DNA of 64,000 nt from Bimastos eiseni (GCA_959347315.1 OY365811.1:33766321-33830320), one strand, 5' to 3'. Positions 47,423 to 60,745 are shown, counted from the first letter of the stretch. Numbers and translations are program-made. Notes: generated from the sequence alone by a model not told the origin.

Positions 47423-48329
47423 CTGTTCGGTGTATTCGCGGTCGAACAATACGCATTAATACTTTAGAGGCTTGTCTAGTACCTTTGGTATCATTTAAGT
47501 AGTTTGTAATATGACCTGAAACTATTTAATATCATATGGTTCAAATAAATTCATTTATAACAATAATTATTGTTACTTCTATAAAAATTACTTATATGAA
47601 ACTTCATGTTATCATAATCCGACGCTACTGGTTGCTAAAGACGCAAGTGTAGAAGGTTACGAATATCACTTGAAACCGGTTTCTACAACCGCTGAAGAAA
47701 ACAGGTTTTCATGCATCGATTGCTTCATGGTCTCTCAATGAATCATTCGAAAATACTTAATATAGCGCCCCTGTAAGATATCTACTCAGAGGCGCCCCGG
47801 CCTAATCCTCGGCTGAAAGGGCAGTTTTGAAACCGGTGTGTCCACACGTCGAAGCGCCACCATACTCTCCTGACGGACCCTTAGCTACTTATCTCTGTTA
47901 TGCATGGATCCGACAGACTGCAGATTTTATTCCTATTGTCACTTGTATCGTGCATCAAACAGACTGTAGATTTTTCATAGTAGTCGCATTAGTATGACAT
48001 GAAGCTATAATGATATTACGATAAAGACCATTAATTAATTAAACTGTCAATTATAATGCGCTTAATGATTCTTGCACAAAGCGCTTAACTTTAGCGCTAA
48101 AATAAACTAAACGCTGATTAGTTGCAAAATAAGGGGTAATGTCGTAAAAAGCCAAATATTACGGGGACTACGGGGACTCGTAAGCGTTCATGCCAAGCAG
48201 CCGTGGAGGTCCGAAACCTGAAAAAAGCGATCGTATGCTGTGTAACAAGATAATTAGATCACCGGATTCGGGAAGTCAATCGCGTGTACAAAACGGTGCA
48301 CACGTCTAGTTGTTGTAACAAACGACAAG
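47423..48329. promoter_or_regulatory. Divergent intergenic region, C1orf87-like / RANBP3
   Basis: The two genes point away from each other and this 0.9-1.3 kb interval presumably holds both promoters. No TATA box is obvious. It includes a minus-strand LINE 3' end (about 47,740-47,850: ATAGCGCCCCTGTAAG, CAGAGGCGCCCCGGCC). A candidate tiny first exon of the C1orf87-like gene (MAIRP, 47,422-47,408, followed by GTAGCT) fits phase 0 but is weak. Confidence 0.35.
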
Positions 48330-51300
48330 ATGGCGGATATTCAATCTTCTGGTTAGAAAAAATTACAATTATTTAAAACTGAAGATTTTGTTGAAGACGT
48401 GATTTCTTTATATGCCCAAAAATCATATTTGCTCCCTAATGCGAATGAAGGAAATATTAGCTGCTGAAATTTAAGTTTCAATGACTTTGGGCTCTCACTG
48501 ACGCGTAGTAATTATTCAATCGAAAGTAGAAACAAAAAGCCGGGTTCTTAGAAATTGATTTATGATAAATTCTCTTTGTTAGAGAAACTGAACAGTACTT
48601 TGATGGTGTTTGTGAATATAGACATTTTAAAAAATTTGGTCAAGTTATGCGTTAGTTAATTGTAGTACCTAATTAGCAGGCGTAGGTGAAATAATAAGTA
48701 TGATAGCGTGCGTCTTTAATTAATACGTGTAAGTTGTAACCAGTTACTTCTGGGAAACGTCCTTGCCGTATCCGGTTTATAGTCTTTTGACCAATAGTGG
48801 CTGTAAAGTTTAAGACCTAAATGCCTGCTAGTTTCTGAGATACGAAGACTTGCACAATTCTCGGTGTTGCAGCTACTAATTAGAAATTGTTTCGTTTTAG
48901 CACTGTATTGCATAATAGGTTGATGCATTTATTGATATTGTCATAGTGCCATTGTACACCCATTAAGTCACTGCTTCTTCAAGTTCTTTGCCCTTGGGCA
49001 TGTTCAAATGTCCAATACTGGATTGCCTCATTTAATTTGCTGTATCCACCCACTGCCATCCTGCCGAGCAGCAGGCCCATATTGAGCTCTAATTGCGCCC
49101 TGTGCCTAGCTAATTGAGCCCTGTAACACCAATTTGGCGTCCCCACATTTTGAAAATAGTACATTTTATGGAATATTAAGTTATTCCGTCCTAAAATTTG
49201 CTCCCTTTCCTCATTTGCGCCTTGGGCCTAGGCCCCGCTGGCCCCCCTCTGTGAGTCGGTATGGTTCTGCGAGCAGCATCCGCCTTGGCCTTCCTCTCAT
49301 TTTCTTTTCCTCCATTCTTCCCTCTTTGTATAGCATGTTTCTGGATAGTTTTGATTAAGCTTGAAACCTATAATTGGGGTGTTGGGTAGATAAAATTATG
49401 TGTATGACATAATGGGTGGGTACCCTGCATGGCTGTCAACATTATTCGTTCATACTATGTCTCTAATCAGTATTATTACAGTATGATTACAGACATTGAT
49501 GTTGTTAGGCGTTGTTGTGATTTTGAAGAGAATCCAAGGAAATTATTATTATTATTATGATTATGTTATTATAATAAATAGGACCTTATAAAGCAGTACA
49601 TGATTTGGCTTCCAAAGGTTGCATTATCTATAAGGTGTGTATGTATCTTCGTATAATGAGAAACAAACTGACAAACCACAGTAAGTTACAAAAGGTCAAT
49701 TTTCATTAATTCATTACAGAGATTTATATAGTGCCCCTTCAAGGCTACTACTCAATGTTCATAGTTTGCAACCAGATCGGCAGGGAGGGTCATGACAGGT
49801 ACAATTAAGCCTACTTTTTATTCTTAGCTACAAATTTGAATTTATAAAGAATTCTTAAGATAACATTTCTATCATCTTTTTGACTGGGAGAGTAAACGGG
49901 TGTAGTCTAGGGCATAGTTTATGGCTTCTGTGGACGATCGCGGGAAGAGGCATTGGAGAACATGCGGTAAATTATTGGTGATTGCTTCTGCAAGACATAT
50001 ATACCCATTCTTCCTCAATTGCTTTCCGTCCTCATATTAAAGTCCTCCATCTGTCTTGTTTCCCATTGTTTTCATGATGCTCATCAAAATGAACCCTTGT
50101 ATGCAGACTACTGAACAGCTGACAACATACTGGAGCTGCTTGGCTGCAAGAATATGAATATTTATAAACCAAACAAGCTGGACAAGGTTACTTTATATGT
50201 AAGGTCAAGTATATTATTGGGCCTGAATGTGCAACTGATTAAATTCTGAATGCCCCATCCACTGAAGCCAGTTGATTGTAAACATCCCTCAATCGTGGAA
50301 TCATACAACAGAATTTTTCTTTATTTTCAAACTTGACCATACTTGTCAACTGATTCTAGTTTCATTGAGTAAGCTGGTTCCTGTAATTTACCTTAGTCTG
50401 GGCAATCTGAAAATGTTTACTTTATCCTTTGCAGAATTGGTTATAATTTTAGGAAATGGTTCCTCTGGAAAGAGAACGAACGAATCTGCTCCAAGATCAT
50501 GTTCTTTGCTGAAGCCAAGTGCATTTGCACCAACCAACAGCTTCCAGCCTACGCCTGCCCCTGTTACAGGTAAGAGTTAAGCATATGCTTCACTCTGTAA
50601 GCTGTATCAAAGGCTAGAATAAATAGAAATACCTTTACTGCCCAGGATAGATCATTCTGTTAAGCTATGTGTCAAAGGTAAGAGTTAGAACCTGTAGTTG
50701 TATGATATTTGGTAAAGCCGTTTATCAGAGTAAACAATACCCTCACTTACTGGTACATACTGCATTATATTGCCTAATGGTTGAAACCAAATCTTTATAG
50801 TCATGCAAATGTTAATTCTGATCTAGTTTTTTAAATTTCCATCTTCTGTATAGTTTGCTATTGAATTTGTATAGGTTGTTAATCGATTGTTCATAGATGC
50901 TGTAGATTGTGATTTCAAGATATGTGTGATAGCAATACTTACTATCTTTGCTTTTTGTCTTTGTTTGACCATGTATTTAATTGATTATTGTCCATTATTA
51001 TTTGTAAAGCTGCTTTCTCAGATATTTTGTTCACACCTGTGCTTCTTTTGACTTTGCTTTACAAAGCAGTAAGCAATGTCTTTATAATAAGATCCCAATT
51101 TTATGCAGTTCAAACTGTTGTTACGTCCATTTTGTGGAGTCTTTTGGCATTGGGTCTAGGTAGTCTCTTTCTTTTTTGGTTCACTGTTTGAAAAAATAAT
51201 TTTTTATACTAATTTCTGACACAGCTTAGTTACAAATGTGCTTTAAAGTATTTTTTAAAGTAAGTGCCATTCTTTTTGTTTAAAGGTAATCCATTCGCCT

Positions 51301-54300
51301 CTACGAAATTACCAGCAGGAAGTCCAAGTGAAGGTTAGCCTCTCCTCTTGTATATTGTGCCAGTTAAAAATTATTTTTGCGAAGTCTTTTGATCAACGTT
51401 TGATCTATTACAATGCATCACTATTATGTTATGTTATTTTACTAATTTGAGTTAAAACATTTAACCTAATGTACATTTTCGGGCCTGACCTTACTGCTGA
51501 ATTTTACTGCTGCTGTTTTGCTACTGAACCTTACTACTGGATTATTTTAATTCTTTAACAACCAGCACATAGTAAAACATAAGGCATGATCAATAACGCT
51601 GGTCGTTAAAGGGTTAAAGGTATAACTCCGTCCTGATAGTTTGTCAATAAACCAGAGCAGCTGGTGACGTCCATTTAATGAATATGCATTTGCTTGCTGT
51701 CAATAACCTTTCAAGGCCTAAGGAATTTCTGTCTCATGTATAGAAAGGCCAATTAAAATGGCTACAATCAACTCAGTCTTTCTGAATAGACGTGCACCAA
51801 GAGATGAATAATCAGAGCACCTTAGCATATTCATTAATTGGACGTTGCCAGCTGCTCGGGTCTAGTGACAAACTATCAGCATGGAGTTATGCCTTTAAGG
51901 TTTTATAAGTGCACCTAAACTTCCTTTAAAGTTTTTCTTGATGACATGTGTTATAATAAAATTTAATGATTGACGTGAATTTCAGATGTGTACGTTTCAA
52001 AGGCAATGTTAATAGTAGCTAGTGTAGAATTTTTTGAACAATTGATAATAATATGATGATGTCCACGATGCCATGCCCACTGCTTCATAGTCAGGGTCAG
52101 CTGAATCTGCCATGAGACAGAAACAGGGTAGAATTTGTCTTTTGAACAATAGTTTTTAAAATTCTAAGAAATATTTTGCGATGCTTGTGTTACAGGCTCT
52201 GTAAACCCGCAGCAGCAGCAACAACATGAGCCTGATAATCCAGCACCAAATAAATTCTTCTTACGTCCATCGGCACTTGATAAACATACATCAAACCTCT
52301 TCAAAGGTGAATGTTACAAGCACACTATCGAAACTGTGCTTATCTTCACCAACATTTGATAAACAATGGTGCTCTCCAGACATTGTTGTCTTTGCCAACC
52401 ATTGAGTTGAAATCTCCACAATGATGATTATGTCATTTTGAGGAATTCTGTTTGCTATATGCGGCAGTATATAAATGATTAATTTCTTAATCTGTGGCTA
52501 TAGATGTCAATGCATTGACTTGGATGATTAGCATATATGGCTAACATGATGCGTGCAAAATCCTGTATACTATAAACGAGGACCATATGCGACAAATAAT
52601 CTGCTTGTGTTAGTGTTGATGATCCAGCATCAGACCTGTGTATGACATATAATACTGAGTAATGCTAATAAATGGATTTGATAACACGTGGACATGTGCA
52701 TTATATCGAATTTACATGTAGTATATTGTTATTGATTTTATCAGGAACATTAATGAAACTTAATCTATTTTTTGATGAAATGTAGTTTCATGCAAATTTT
52801 TATTTGACTTTAATTCCCCCTAGATGGGATTAATAAGTATTAGACTCTTGTAATGATATGTTGATTGAGTTTAGATTCGAATTTTGGAACACCAGTGAAA
52901 ACGAACTCCTTCAAATTGGAACCGCCTAAGCTCTTCAGTCCTTTTTCAGCGACAAATTCGCTCTGTGAGTTCTTAGTTCATCTTTAACTGCTGTTTATGT
53001 CTAAGGTGCGTCTAAGATGATTTAAGCCTAATTTGACTGCATGCTAAAAATGCTCCTTGTAAGATTTTGTTTTTCAATCATTTCTTAGGGGCTAACCGAA
53101 CCCCTCCCAGATCTCTGCCCTCAGTTTGCTCAGTTGCCTTGATTGTTTGAATTAGTATTGATTACAATAATCGGTGCTTAGGTTAATTTTTTTCTTAGTT
53201 TTGGCGCCTTGCCGCTAACCAGGTGGCAGATGTCATGTACTGGTTTGTTCATCTGTTAAAGTCATGCCACAGCCAGTGAAAATGCTGATAAAATTGTTGT
53301 TTCACTATCATTAAAATAATAATAAAGAGCAGATATATCAAATTTCAAAATAATTGACTTGATAATCAGCTTTGGCTGTACACAGTATCGGTATAATTGG
53401 CAAACTGTGATATATGTACGGCTCTAACCGCAAGTGCTTAGTAGCAGCAATTAATCGATGCCTTAAGCACTACTACATTGGTATTATGGAAGTTCTTATG
53501 TTATTATTATTATTATTGTTATTATTATTATTATTATTGTTATTATGCTTCATGATTCTTTGGATTCATGGGAATATGGCTTTCAAAGTGTACAAGTTTT
53601 GCCCATAACTATTTCGAAGTGTATAATTTACATATCACTGTACAGTTTTCGGCTGTTTAATTGGCTTTGACTATGCCTTTCCTATCTTGTGATTATGTAA
53701 GCCGTTTCTTCCCCAGATTTTTATTTACTTCAAACAGAAGTATTACTGTTTATCTTAGACTCTATATTTGTTATTTTAATTCACAGCAATAACGTCAGAT
53801 AAGGAGAAACCGAAAACTGATATTGATGTGGACACAATGAATGATGGAGGCGACACAAGAGTTAAGGATGAAGTTGTGACAAAGCAGAGTCCTAATGAAG
53901 ATGAACCATGTGCAGGAAGACCAGACACTCCAACTCATTCAGTCGGCCGGTGAGCTTCATGTAGTTCTTTGGTTTTTATATTTGTGTCTGTTATTTCTTG
54001 TTGAATCTGCTGACTTTATTCATATTAATAATTAACCATAGCCATAACCATCGGTTTTATTTGCCTATTTATTTATTTATTGCCTATGATTAAGATGAAC
54101 TATTTCGATTATGACTCAACTTTTAGTTGAATGCAACACAATGTGGCTGTTAAGATACGAACTTGGTTTCTGTTGGCGTGTTGTAGGTAGGTATAATGTG
54201 TATGGCCATTTATGCAGCTCCATACAAAGCCTTATAGGCATTAGATGTAGCTACTTAACCGATTTAAACAGATGCGACTTAAGAATATCCTAAGATGTTG

Positions 54301-57300
54301 CTTGAGCTGCATGCTTTGCTATGAATTGTTAAAAGATGAATGCCTCAAGATTCTATCACTGTACAATTCTTGTGGTTGATGCTAAATATTCAGTGCTCGT
54401 AAATAAGCTGGTGCCCTGCTCTTGGCTTTTAAGTTGTGCTTTAGAAGTTTGGAGATTACGATTAAACTATCTGTGTATTATTTGCAGATACTTGGTAGCT
54501 TCGCTTCAGTTTAACACCTTAATATTTAACTGCATTGCCCAACATGCCAGTGTGTTGTCCATTAATGTACGATACCCTCCGCTTGGATGTTCTGTTTGTG
54601 CACACAGGGCCGTACCAAAGGTGGGCCAGCGGGGCCTAGGCCCAGGGTGCAAATGTGATAAGGACACAAATTTCAGGATGGAATAACTTATTACTCCATA
54701 AAATGCACTATTTTCAACATGTGGGGGCGCCAGATTGATGCTACGCACAGGGTGCAGTTATCTATACACAGGATGCAATTGTAGCTCGGTATGGCCCTGC
54801 TTTTACAAGGTTGTTTAATTGCATCTTGTATTATTTCTGTTGAGTTGTATTTGTTATGACTCGATTGTTCAGTTGAAATGTTTCTTTGTTTAGCCCAGAG
54901 TCTAATACCGAAGAGAAGGGCACTTTTATCTTTGGAGAAAAGATGGAGGCCAGGGTGTCAGTAAGTCTTTTCCAGTTTCCATTTCAATGCTTTGTTCGTG
55001 GTTATGGTTATTGTTTCTATTTATACAAATGTCTATGATATAAGGCACCCATTTTCACACTTTTGCATTTTTACGTCAACCCTTAGGTTTCTGTTGCCTG
55101 GTGATGAATGCCTTGGGTCTATCTTCATTTCCATACTGCATACTACTTCATCGTTTTTGTTTTAACTATGTTGCTAGTGTTGTTGGCGTTGTCTATTCTG
55201 TGTTGTGTTCTGCTATTTTTATCATTTTCTATTTGTAACTAATTTTCCTTAAATTATTGTTTACTCAGGAAGTCATGTTTTAATGAGCTTCTGGAGACTG
55301 TTTTTATTAAGAATTTACTTTAAAAGAAGACATTGTTTGAATGAATGATTTTAAAGCAGAATTGTGGATGTTACAGATTTATGTGACTTTGATTTTAAGA
55401 ATTTGCAAATGTCTATGGTGCATGTTTAACTAAAAGATGATGTACGCTTATTGCGACTGTAGTAGTTGTTTCATTGGCAATTGTGCCAGCATGTAAATGC
55501 TGTCTGTTGTTTGTTTAAATTATGTATGGTTTGTGCTTTGAATAGGCGGTCCCAGCTGTTCCAGTGGCGGGCAACAGCATTGCCACTTCACCGACTGAGT
55601 CGTCAGATGGTTTCATCTTTGGCAAGAACCTCGAGTATCGCGCTGTCGCTCCTCAACCAGATGAACTGACACATTCAACTTCTGATGATAAACCCACTGA
55701 AACTGAGAACTGTACATCGTCAAAAGGTTTAGTTTATTTATACTCATCTTAATGTCTGTTGATTCTGATTCACTGAATGGGTTTTCTGTTAAAAAAATTA
55801 GGTTTGCTGTTTAATTTGTTGAAAGTGCTATTAAATCACTGTAAACTCCAGACATAGATGCAGTTCTTCGCCTTGGCCTATTTACGCTGTAAAGTGTGCT
55901 GCACGTGCAAAATTGCACCACAATATGAATCTGATGTGAGTGAAAGTGCAGTAGCTTTTGTGTTTTGTTTATATTGCATAGTTTCATTTTGGGATGGCTA
56001 TTGCTTTATATTGACTTTAATCCTTTTAAAATAGTTGTTTGCATTGTTTTGCTAAGACATTATTTATTCTATTTATGTTGCACCGATGTGAGTGACAGGT
56101 CATTTATTTAAAGCAACTTAAAACTAACAGTTCAATTATATAAAATCTCGATCTCTTGCTGTTCTCCTGACGACCGACTAACTATGCTTCAGATAGCGTT
56201 ACTGTGTGACTTTATGTATTTTTAAAATGATTACAATAATAATATTAATTTAAAGTTTCATAAGGTTACAGTTTCAACACCATTTAAGACATTCTATGTT
56301 ACTTCTTTAAAATGGTAATTTGAGTTTTATTGTTGTCTTGAATGTTTTAGAGTCGGAACCAGCTGCCGGACCTTCTTCTTTGTCGATCGATGCTGCCAAG
56401 CGTCTTGCAAAGTCGGAAGAGAGCCGGCCGGAATTTAAACCGGTGGAAGTGATTACCGGAGAGGAAAAAGAATCAAATGTGTTCCAGGTTTGTATCAGCC
56501 GATGAATTGAGTTTTCTGGAATTGCTACTTGAAATTAAATACAAATGGCATGTCACATACTTCAATGAATACATGTATGAATGTACTGAGCAGATATTCT
56601 TTAATGACCTTTGACATTTTGAATGCACTTCTCTCAGGCTTCAGAATGATTTGCTGACCTTGAGCATGTTAAAGGAGGGCAGCAGATGTAACATCAAGAA
56701 ATAATACCTTTTGCTAAGATATTTTAGTTGAGGAATGGCCAACAATGACCAATTTCTGCTCAGTCTATATTTACAAATATAAAGGTGTTAGCCAGCTGAT
56801 GGAATTAGCCTGCATTGAAGAATGATCTTCAGAATTTGTGGTTTGTATTTGTTCAATATTTATAGGACATGACTGCCTCTAAGCGTTGAATGATGTTGCT
56901 AAGCAACTGCATGACAGGCTTGCTCAGTGTATATATCCAATTATGTTTGAATCCTTCTTCTCTCCAATATGTGAGTAATATAATCGAGCATTTAAGTAAG
57001 TGCTAACCATTGTGTCATCTCATTGAATTAATTGGTCTTTGTTTCAGTTCAATACTAAGTTGTATGTCTTCAACAAAACTTCTCAGACGTGGGTGGAACG
57101 CGGACGTGGACTTCTCCGACTCAACGACAGAACAGAAGATACAAGTCGTCCTTTCCAGTCTAGATTAGGTTCGTTAACGTCTGTCGGTTGGAATTTAATT
57201 GTGATTGTAAATTTAATTTAATTAGAATAGCATCTGTTTGTAGCAGCAGTGACTCTGGCATCACCTGAATTCATGGAGTTGTGATAATATCAAAATATTT

Positions 57301-60300
57301 TGAGTCCAAGAAAAGCAGATTAGGGTCATGCACTCCACACCCATCTGTTTTTGATGTCCCATAGCACCATTGTAATTGTCAACAAATTTTAACAAAGGCA
57401 ATTAGGGGATGATCCTCAACTTGGTCGCCTATGTCAGAAGTTGTGAGGATAATGCATTTTTATATGTTAACATTGTTAAATTGTTGAATAACTTATCAAA
57501 AGAATTTTTATTTTTGATTTCAGTTAGGCTTGCAACTTACTTTGAATGTAGGAGTTTAAATTTACAACTTGAAAAAATGAGCTTAATAGTATAGAATGAA
57601 TTCATGAGTTTGCTTAATAGTTTATATGTTTAGGAGTCTTGAAATGCACACTTTTAGAATCACTGTGTATCTGTACATCTTTGTTGATTCTAATGTTATG
57701 ATTCTAATTTTTTTTACGTGGCAATTGTGTCTTACAGTGTTCTTTGTTTGTCTTGCAAAATACTCATTTGATTGGCTTAACATGTTTCTTTAATACCCAT
57801 CGATTATCTGATCCTTGTTTTTCCAGTTATGCGCACACAGGGCAGTCTTCGAGTGATTCTGAACACAATGATCTATTCCGGAATGCTCGTAGACAAAGCC
57901 AGCCCCAAAAGCATTCAGATCAGTGCTATTGATGGGGAGGAGGGTGTTAAGATATTCCTCATAAATGTATGTATAAACCTTTAGCTAAATGCTATATTTA
58001 ATCTAATCTAATGGCTTCTGTAGTGTTATAATTGTAATGTACAAAAGCATCAATTGATGGTCACTTAACACGTTGACCGCTAGCATGTCCCTTGTTGCAT
58101 ATATTTAGTTACAATGTTCAGCAGTCACAGCACAGTGTTAAAGTGAAATCGTAATCCTTAAATCTGCCTTGTTGAAGTCCGATATGTGAGGGAGGCAATC
58201 AATCAGATTACAGGAACTGATGCTACTAGTGCAAACCCTATGCTTGGTATTTATTAGGCTCACAAGCTTTAGTCATGCAGTGGTTGCATCCGACTGCTGA
58301 GGTATAGGATTTCCTGTTCTGATCAGACATAACTGCAGAAATGTTTACACTTCAGTGAAGAGTGTACTAAAATCGACTGAGAAACCAAAGCGACTCATTA
58401 AAGTCTTAAATGTTTACCATTTGAATACCCTATCCATCTGAGGCTATTGTTGTCCCTATAGATGCGTGATCAGGTCAGTGACTTGGCTAGTTTGGTTACC
58501 ATATTGCACAAGGAGGGCTGCTTCAAAGAAACCATAGTCATAAGTCTTTACTCTGTTGAAGAGTGTGCAATTTGAAACACATGAATCTAATGTTCATACC
58601 AAAACAGCATCAAAGAGCTGCCAGATTTGCACAGAACTTGTAGCAAAGTTCGAGGATCTGGAAGAGTCAAAGCCAGAACGAATCATTTCCTAATGACTGA
58701 CTTCCTTACCTTACTTTACCTGGGCTTTTTTTCATGTCCTTCAGTGTTTTCAGCGTGTAGTGTTCTGGTACTTATAGGCCAATCCAAATGATGCTGAGCA
58801 GATCTACAGTGCCATCATGTCTAGGGTTCAGCAGCTGAAGATGGTGGACAGCTGTGGCAAACAGCCAGCAAAGGAATCGTCAGCATCTATGTCCACACCA
58901 AAGAAACGAGGCATGGATGCAGAAAACTCATCTGACATCTGCAAAAGACAAAAGTAAGATCTTTGTCGATCACTGAACTGCGAACATTCTTTCGTGTTGT
59001 CGGTGTACTAGATAGTAGTATTGTCATTGCTAGCACTGTTATTTTTTCTGTGAGAAGTTAGTGCTTTATAGTAGGTTATGTTTTTTGTGTGGCCGATCGG
59101 TTAGAGCGGTCAGCCCATAACATTCAGTGTGCGTTAACATTCAGTGTGCGTTGAGCGAGCGGGTTCGGCCCTCGTCCTGTGTAGGGACCTTGAGCAAGTC
59201 CTTCGCGCACAATTGCTCTGCAGTACAACTGCAATCACGCCATCAAGGCGTGTGTAAGCACTTCTGAGCAAAAAATGTTGAAAGAAGGGCAGTATCAAAT
59301 TTAAGTAATAAATAAAATAAATTGTAAAAATTTTGTTGAATTTAGCTTATTCTTTAGGAGAGCTTCTGAAATGTTTCCTTCTTCAAAGGAACGAGTATTC
59401 TCTTTGGATGTGATGAGAATACTTCTTTGTAGATAGATAGTTGTAATGGACCACATTCAGATAACTTTTGTGAATTTTTTAGACAAGTTTTGGAAGAAGT
59501 GTATTTTGTGTGATTTAACTCTGTGGAGTCTGTAGATCTTGACATCTGCTTCTGAATAAAATTTGCAAGTTTGGTTACAGAATTAAACATGTGGAAAGAA
59601 GCATTGACGCTATATGGTTGTGAATATTATTGCTTTTGTAGAGTGGATCAAGATCAACGGAGAGAACAAACGGGCGAAGAATCGAATGACAGTAGCGCTC
59701 TCTACCCTGAAACGGAAGGTTTGTTGTCTCCTTGCAGTTGTTGGCTCCTTGCAACTTGCTTGTTGCAATTAATAGCTGTTTAAACAAGTTTAGTTTACTT
59801 TTCTAAGACTGTAATCATTGGTCTGAAAATGTCCTCAATTAGTTGCTGATGTGCGATATGGAAGTGTGTGTTTTTGAGAGGTTGTTAGAAGATATCATGC
59901 AGATGTCCAGACACAGTTGACAATTTTCTTTCAATATTGGTCGTATTTATTTGTGGGTCGAATTTCTTAATCGAATGTCACCTTGGTTTTTATATGCGAT
60001 ATGAGGGGTTTGATTTTTTACCTTTTACGTATCGCTTGGATCAAGGCTTCTGGTATTACTATAATGTGCATTAAGAATTTGAACCTACCTTACTTAAAGT
60101 TGATAATGGTTTTTTGTAGGGGTTGGCACTTTTGATATTGTAAGTAACCGATAGATTTGTAGATTGTATTCAGTCACCTTTAAGCCGCCGACGATTAGAA
60201 AGGCCCAACAAGCATTGCATTGCAGCTTTAGAGACATAGTTCCTTAAGAATTGGATGTCACTGTTTTACCATTGAGATAGCTTGTAAGTGGATAAATGTG

Positions 60301-60478
60301 AGTAGGTGCCATATAAATTTTCGTTTCCTTTAGTTTGAAAAGTTTGAAAAAGCTTTTATAATGCGGAATTGCCACTCGATAGACCTGCTTTTATATTGCT
60401 TCTTCTTTTGCAGCTTCTAACGAAGGCTTTGCATCATCACCAACCATTCGATCATCGTCATCGTCGTCCGATGCTTAG
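48330..60478 (+). CDS. RANBP3: Ran-binding protein 3
   Basis: Complete, fourteen exons: 48330-48351, 50453-50569, 51286-51333, 52196-52306, 52875-52964, 53787-53949, 54894-54960, 55546-55726, 56351-56487, 57048-57168, 57827-57966, 58778-58953, 59642-59718, 60414-60478. All phases agree; 504 residues (human about 567). The first exon encodes MADIQSS, like the human MAD start. FG-type motifs: NFGTP at 102, FIFGEK at 195 and FIFGKN at 229, the last two matching the FVFGQN repeats of RANBP3. The Ran-binding domain is about 298-419: VEVITGEEKESNVFQ, KLYVFNKTSQTWVERGRGLL, RLND, MRTQGSLRVILNT, SPKSIQISA. A basic PKKRG at 440 follows, and the C-terminus is acidic then Ser-rich. The family binds RanGTP and CRM1/XPO1 as an export cofactor and helps export Smad2/3 and beta-catenin. 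An alternative acceptor at 50,435 would add six residues. Confidence 0.95.
49073..49269 (+). mobile_element. Short hAT-like MITE in RANBP3 intron 1
   Basis: A 197-bp element bounded by (C)AGGCCCATATTGAG and GTCGGTATGGTTCTG, flanked by the exact octamer CGAGCAGC at 49,065-49,072 and 49,270-49,277. It is an opposite-orientation relative of 54,605-54,799, sharing TTTTGAAAATAGTACATTTT and GGGCCTAGGCCCCGCTGGCC. It has no transposase. Confidence 0.8.
49546..49582 (+). repeat. (ATT)n microsatellite
   Basis: ATTATTATTATTATGATTAT, a short trinucleotide array in RANBP3 intron 1. Confidence 0.8.
49634..49965 (-). mobile_element. 3' end copy of the CR1-like LINE
   Basis: This region matches about 33,275-33,545 in the same orientation: ACAAACTGACAAACC.CAGTA, AGATCGGCAG.GAGGGTCATG, GGGAGAGTAAACGGGTGTAG. 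It is cut off on the 5' side at about 49,965. Bases about 49,699-49,752 are extra relative to the other copy and carry a different LINE-end signature (TTTATATAGTGCCCCTTCAA). Confidence 0.75.
51614..51898. mobile_element. MITE with 75-bp inverted repeats in RANBP3 intron 3
   Basis: A 285-bp element whose first about 75 bases (TTAAAGGTATAACTCC, ATAGTTTGTCA, GAGCAGCTGG, TAATGAATATGC) recur inverted at the right end (GGAGTTATGCCTTTAA). Both outer ends are TTAA. That fits piggyBac-like insertion at TTAA but could also be part of the repeat itself. There is no coding capacity. Confidence 0.72.
53498..53547 (+). repeat. (TTA)n microsatellite
   Basis: TTATTATTATTATTGTTATT, about 50 bp, in RANBP3 intron 5. 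It produces a spurious poly-Leu frame. Confidence 0.85.
54605..54799 (-). mobile_element. Short hAT-like MITE in RANBP3 intron 6
   Basis: A 195-bp element with termini CAGGGCCGTACC and GGTATGGCCCTG, a 12-bp inverted repeat with one mismatch. It is about 75-80 percent similar to 49,073-49,269 in opposite orientation. Its flanking octamers do not match, so the target duplication has decayed. Confidence 0.72.
59088..59310 (+). mobile_element. tRNA-derived SINE, second good copy
   Basis: Begins TGTGGCCGATCGGTTAGAGC and contains GCGGGTTCGGCCCTCG, GAGCAAGTCCTTCGCGCACA, ATTGCTCTGCAGTACAACTG and GAAAGAAGGGCAGTATCAAA, colinear with 43,114-43,350. It ends in an AAATAAAATAAA tail. An internal short duplication (CATTCAGTGTGCGTT repeated) sits between the boxes. 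It lies in RANBP3 intron 12. Confidence 0.8.
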
Positions 60479-60739
60479 CTTGCTTTCACCAGAGGTTCAA
60501 CATTTCTGAGATGCTGTGTACTGAACTGCTCAGGCGACATTGAGTCGTTATAAGAACTTAAATCTATGAATAAGGAAATTACGTTGGAAATAAGAAACAT
60601 TGCATTATAGATATTTTATGTTTGATACTATAAAAAAGGGAAAATCGGAAAGATATGAACGTTTGCAGTTTCATAGTAAGTGGCTTGCAATGGTTTTTTG
60701 CACAGTTCAATCACTTCATCTGCTCAGTTAATTCTGTTA

Positions 60740-60745
60740 AATAAA
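60740..60745 (+). promoter_or_regulatory. Polyadenylation signal of RANBP3
   Basis: AATAAAATAAA about 260 bases after the TAG stop codon; the first clear signal downstream. Confidence 0.55.
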
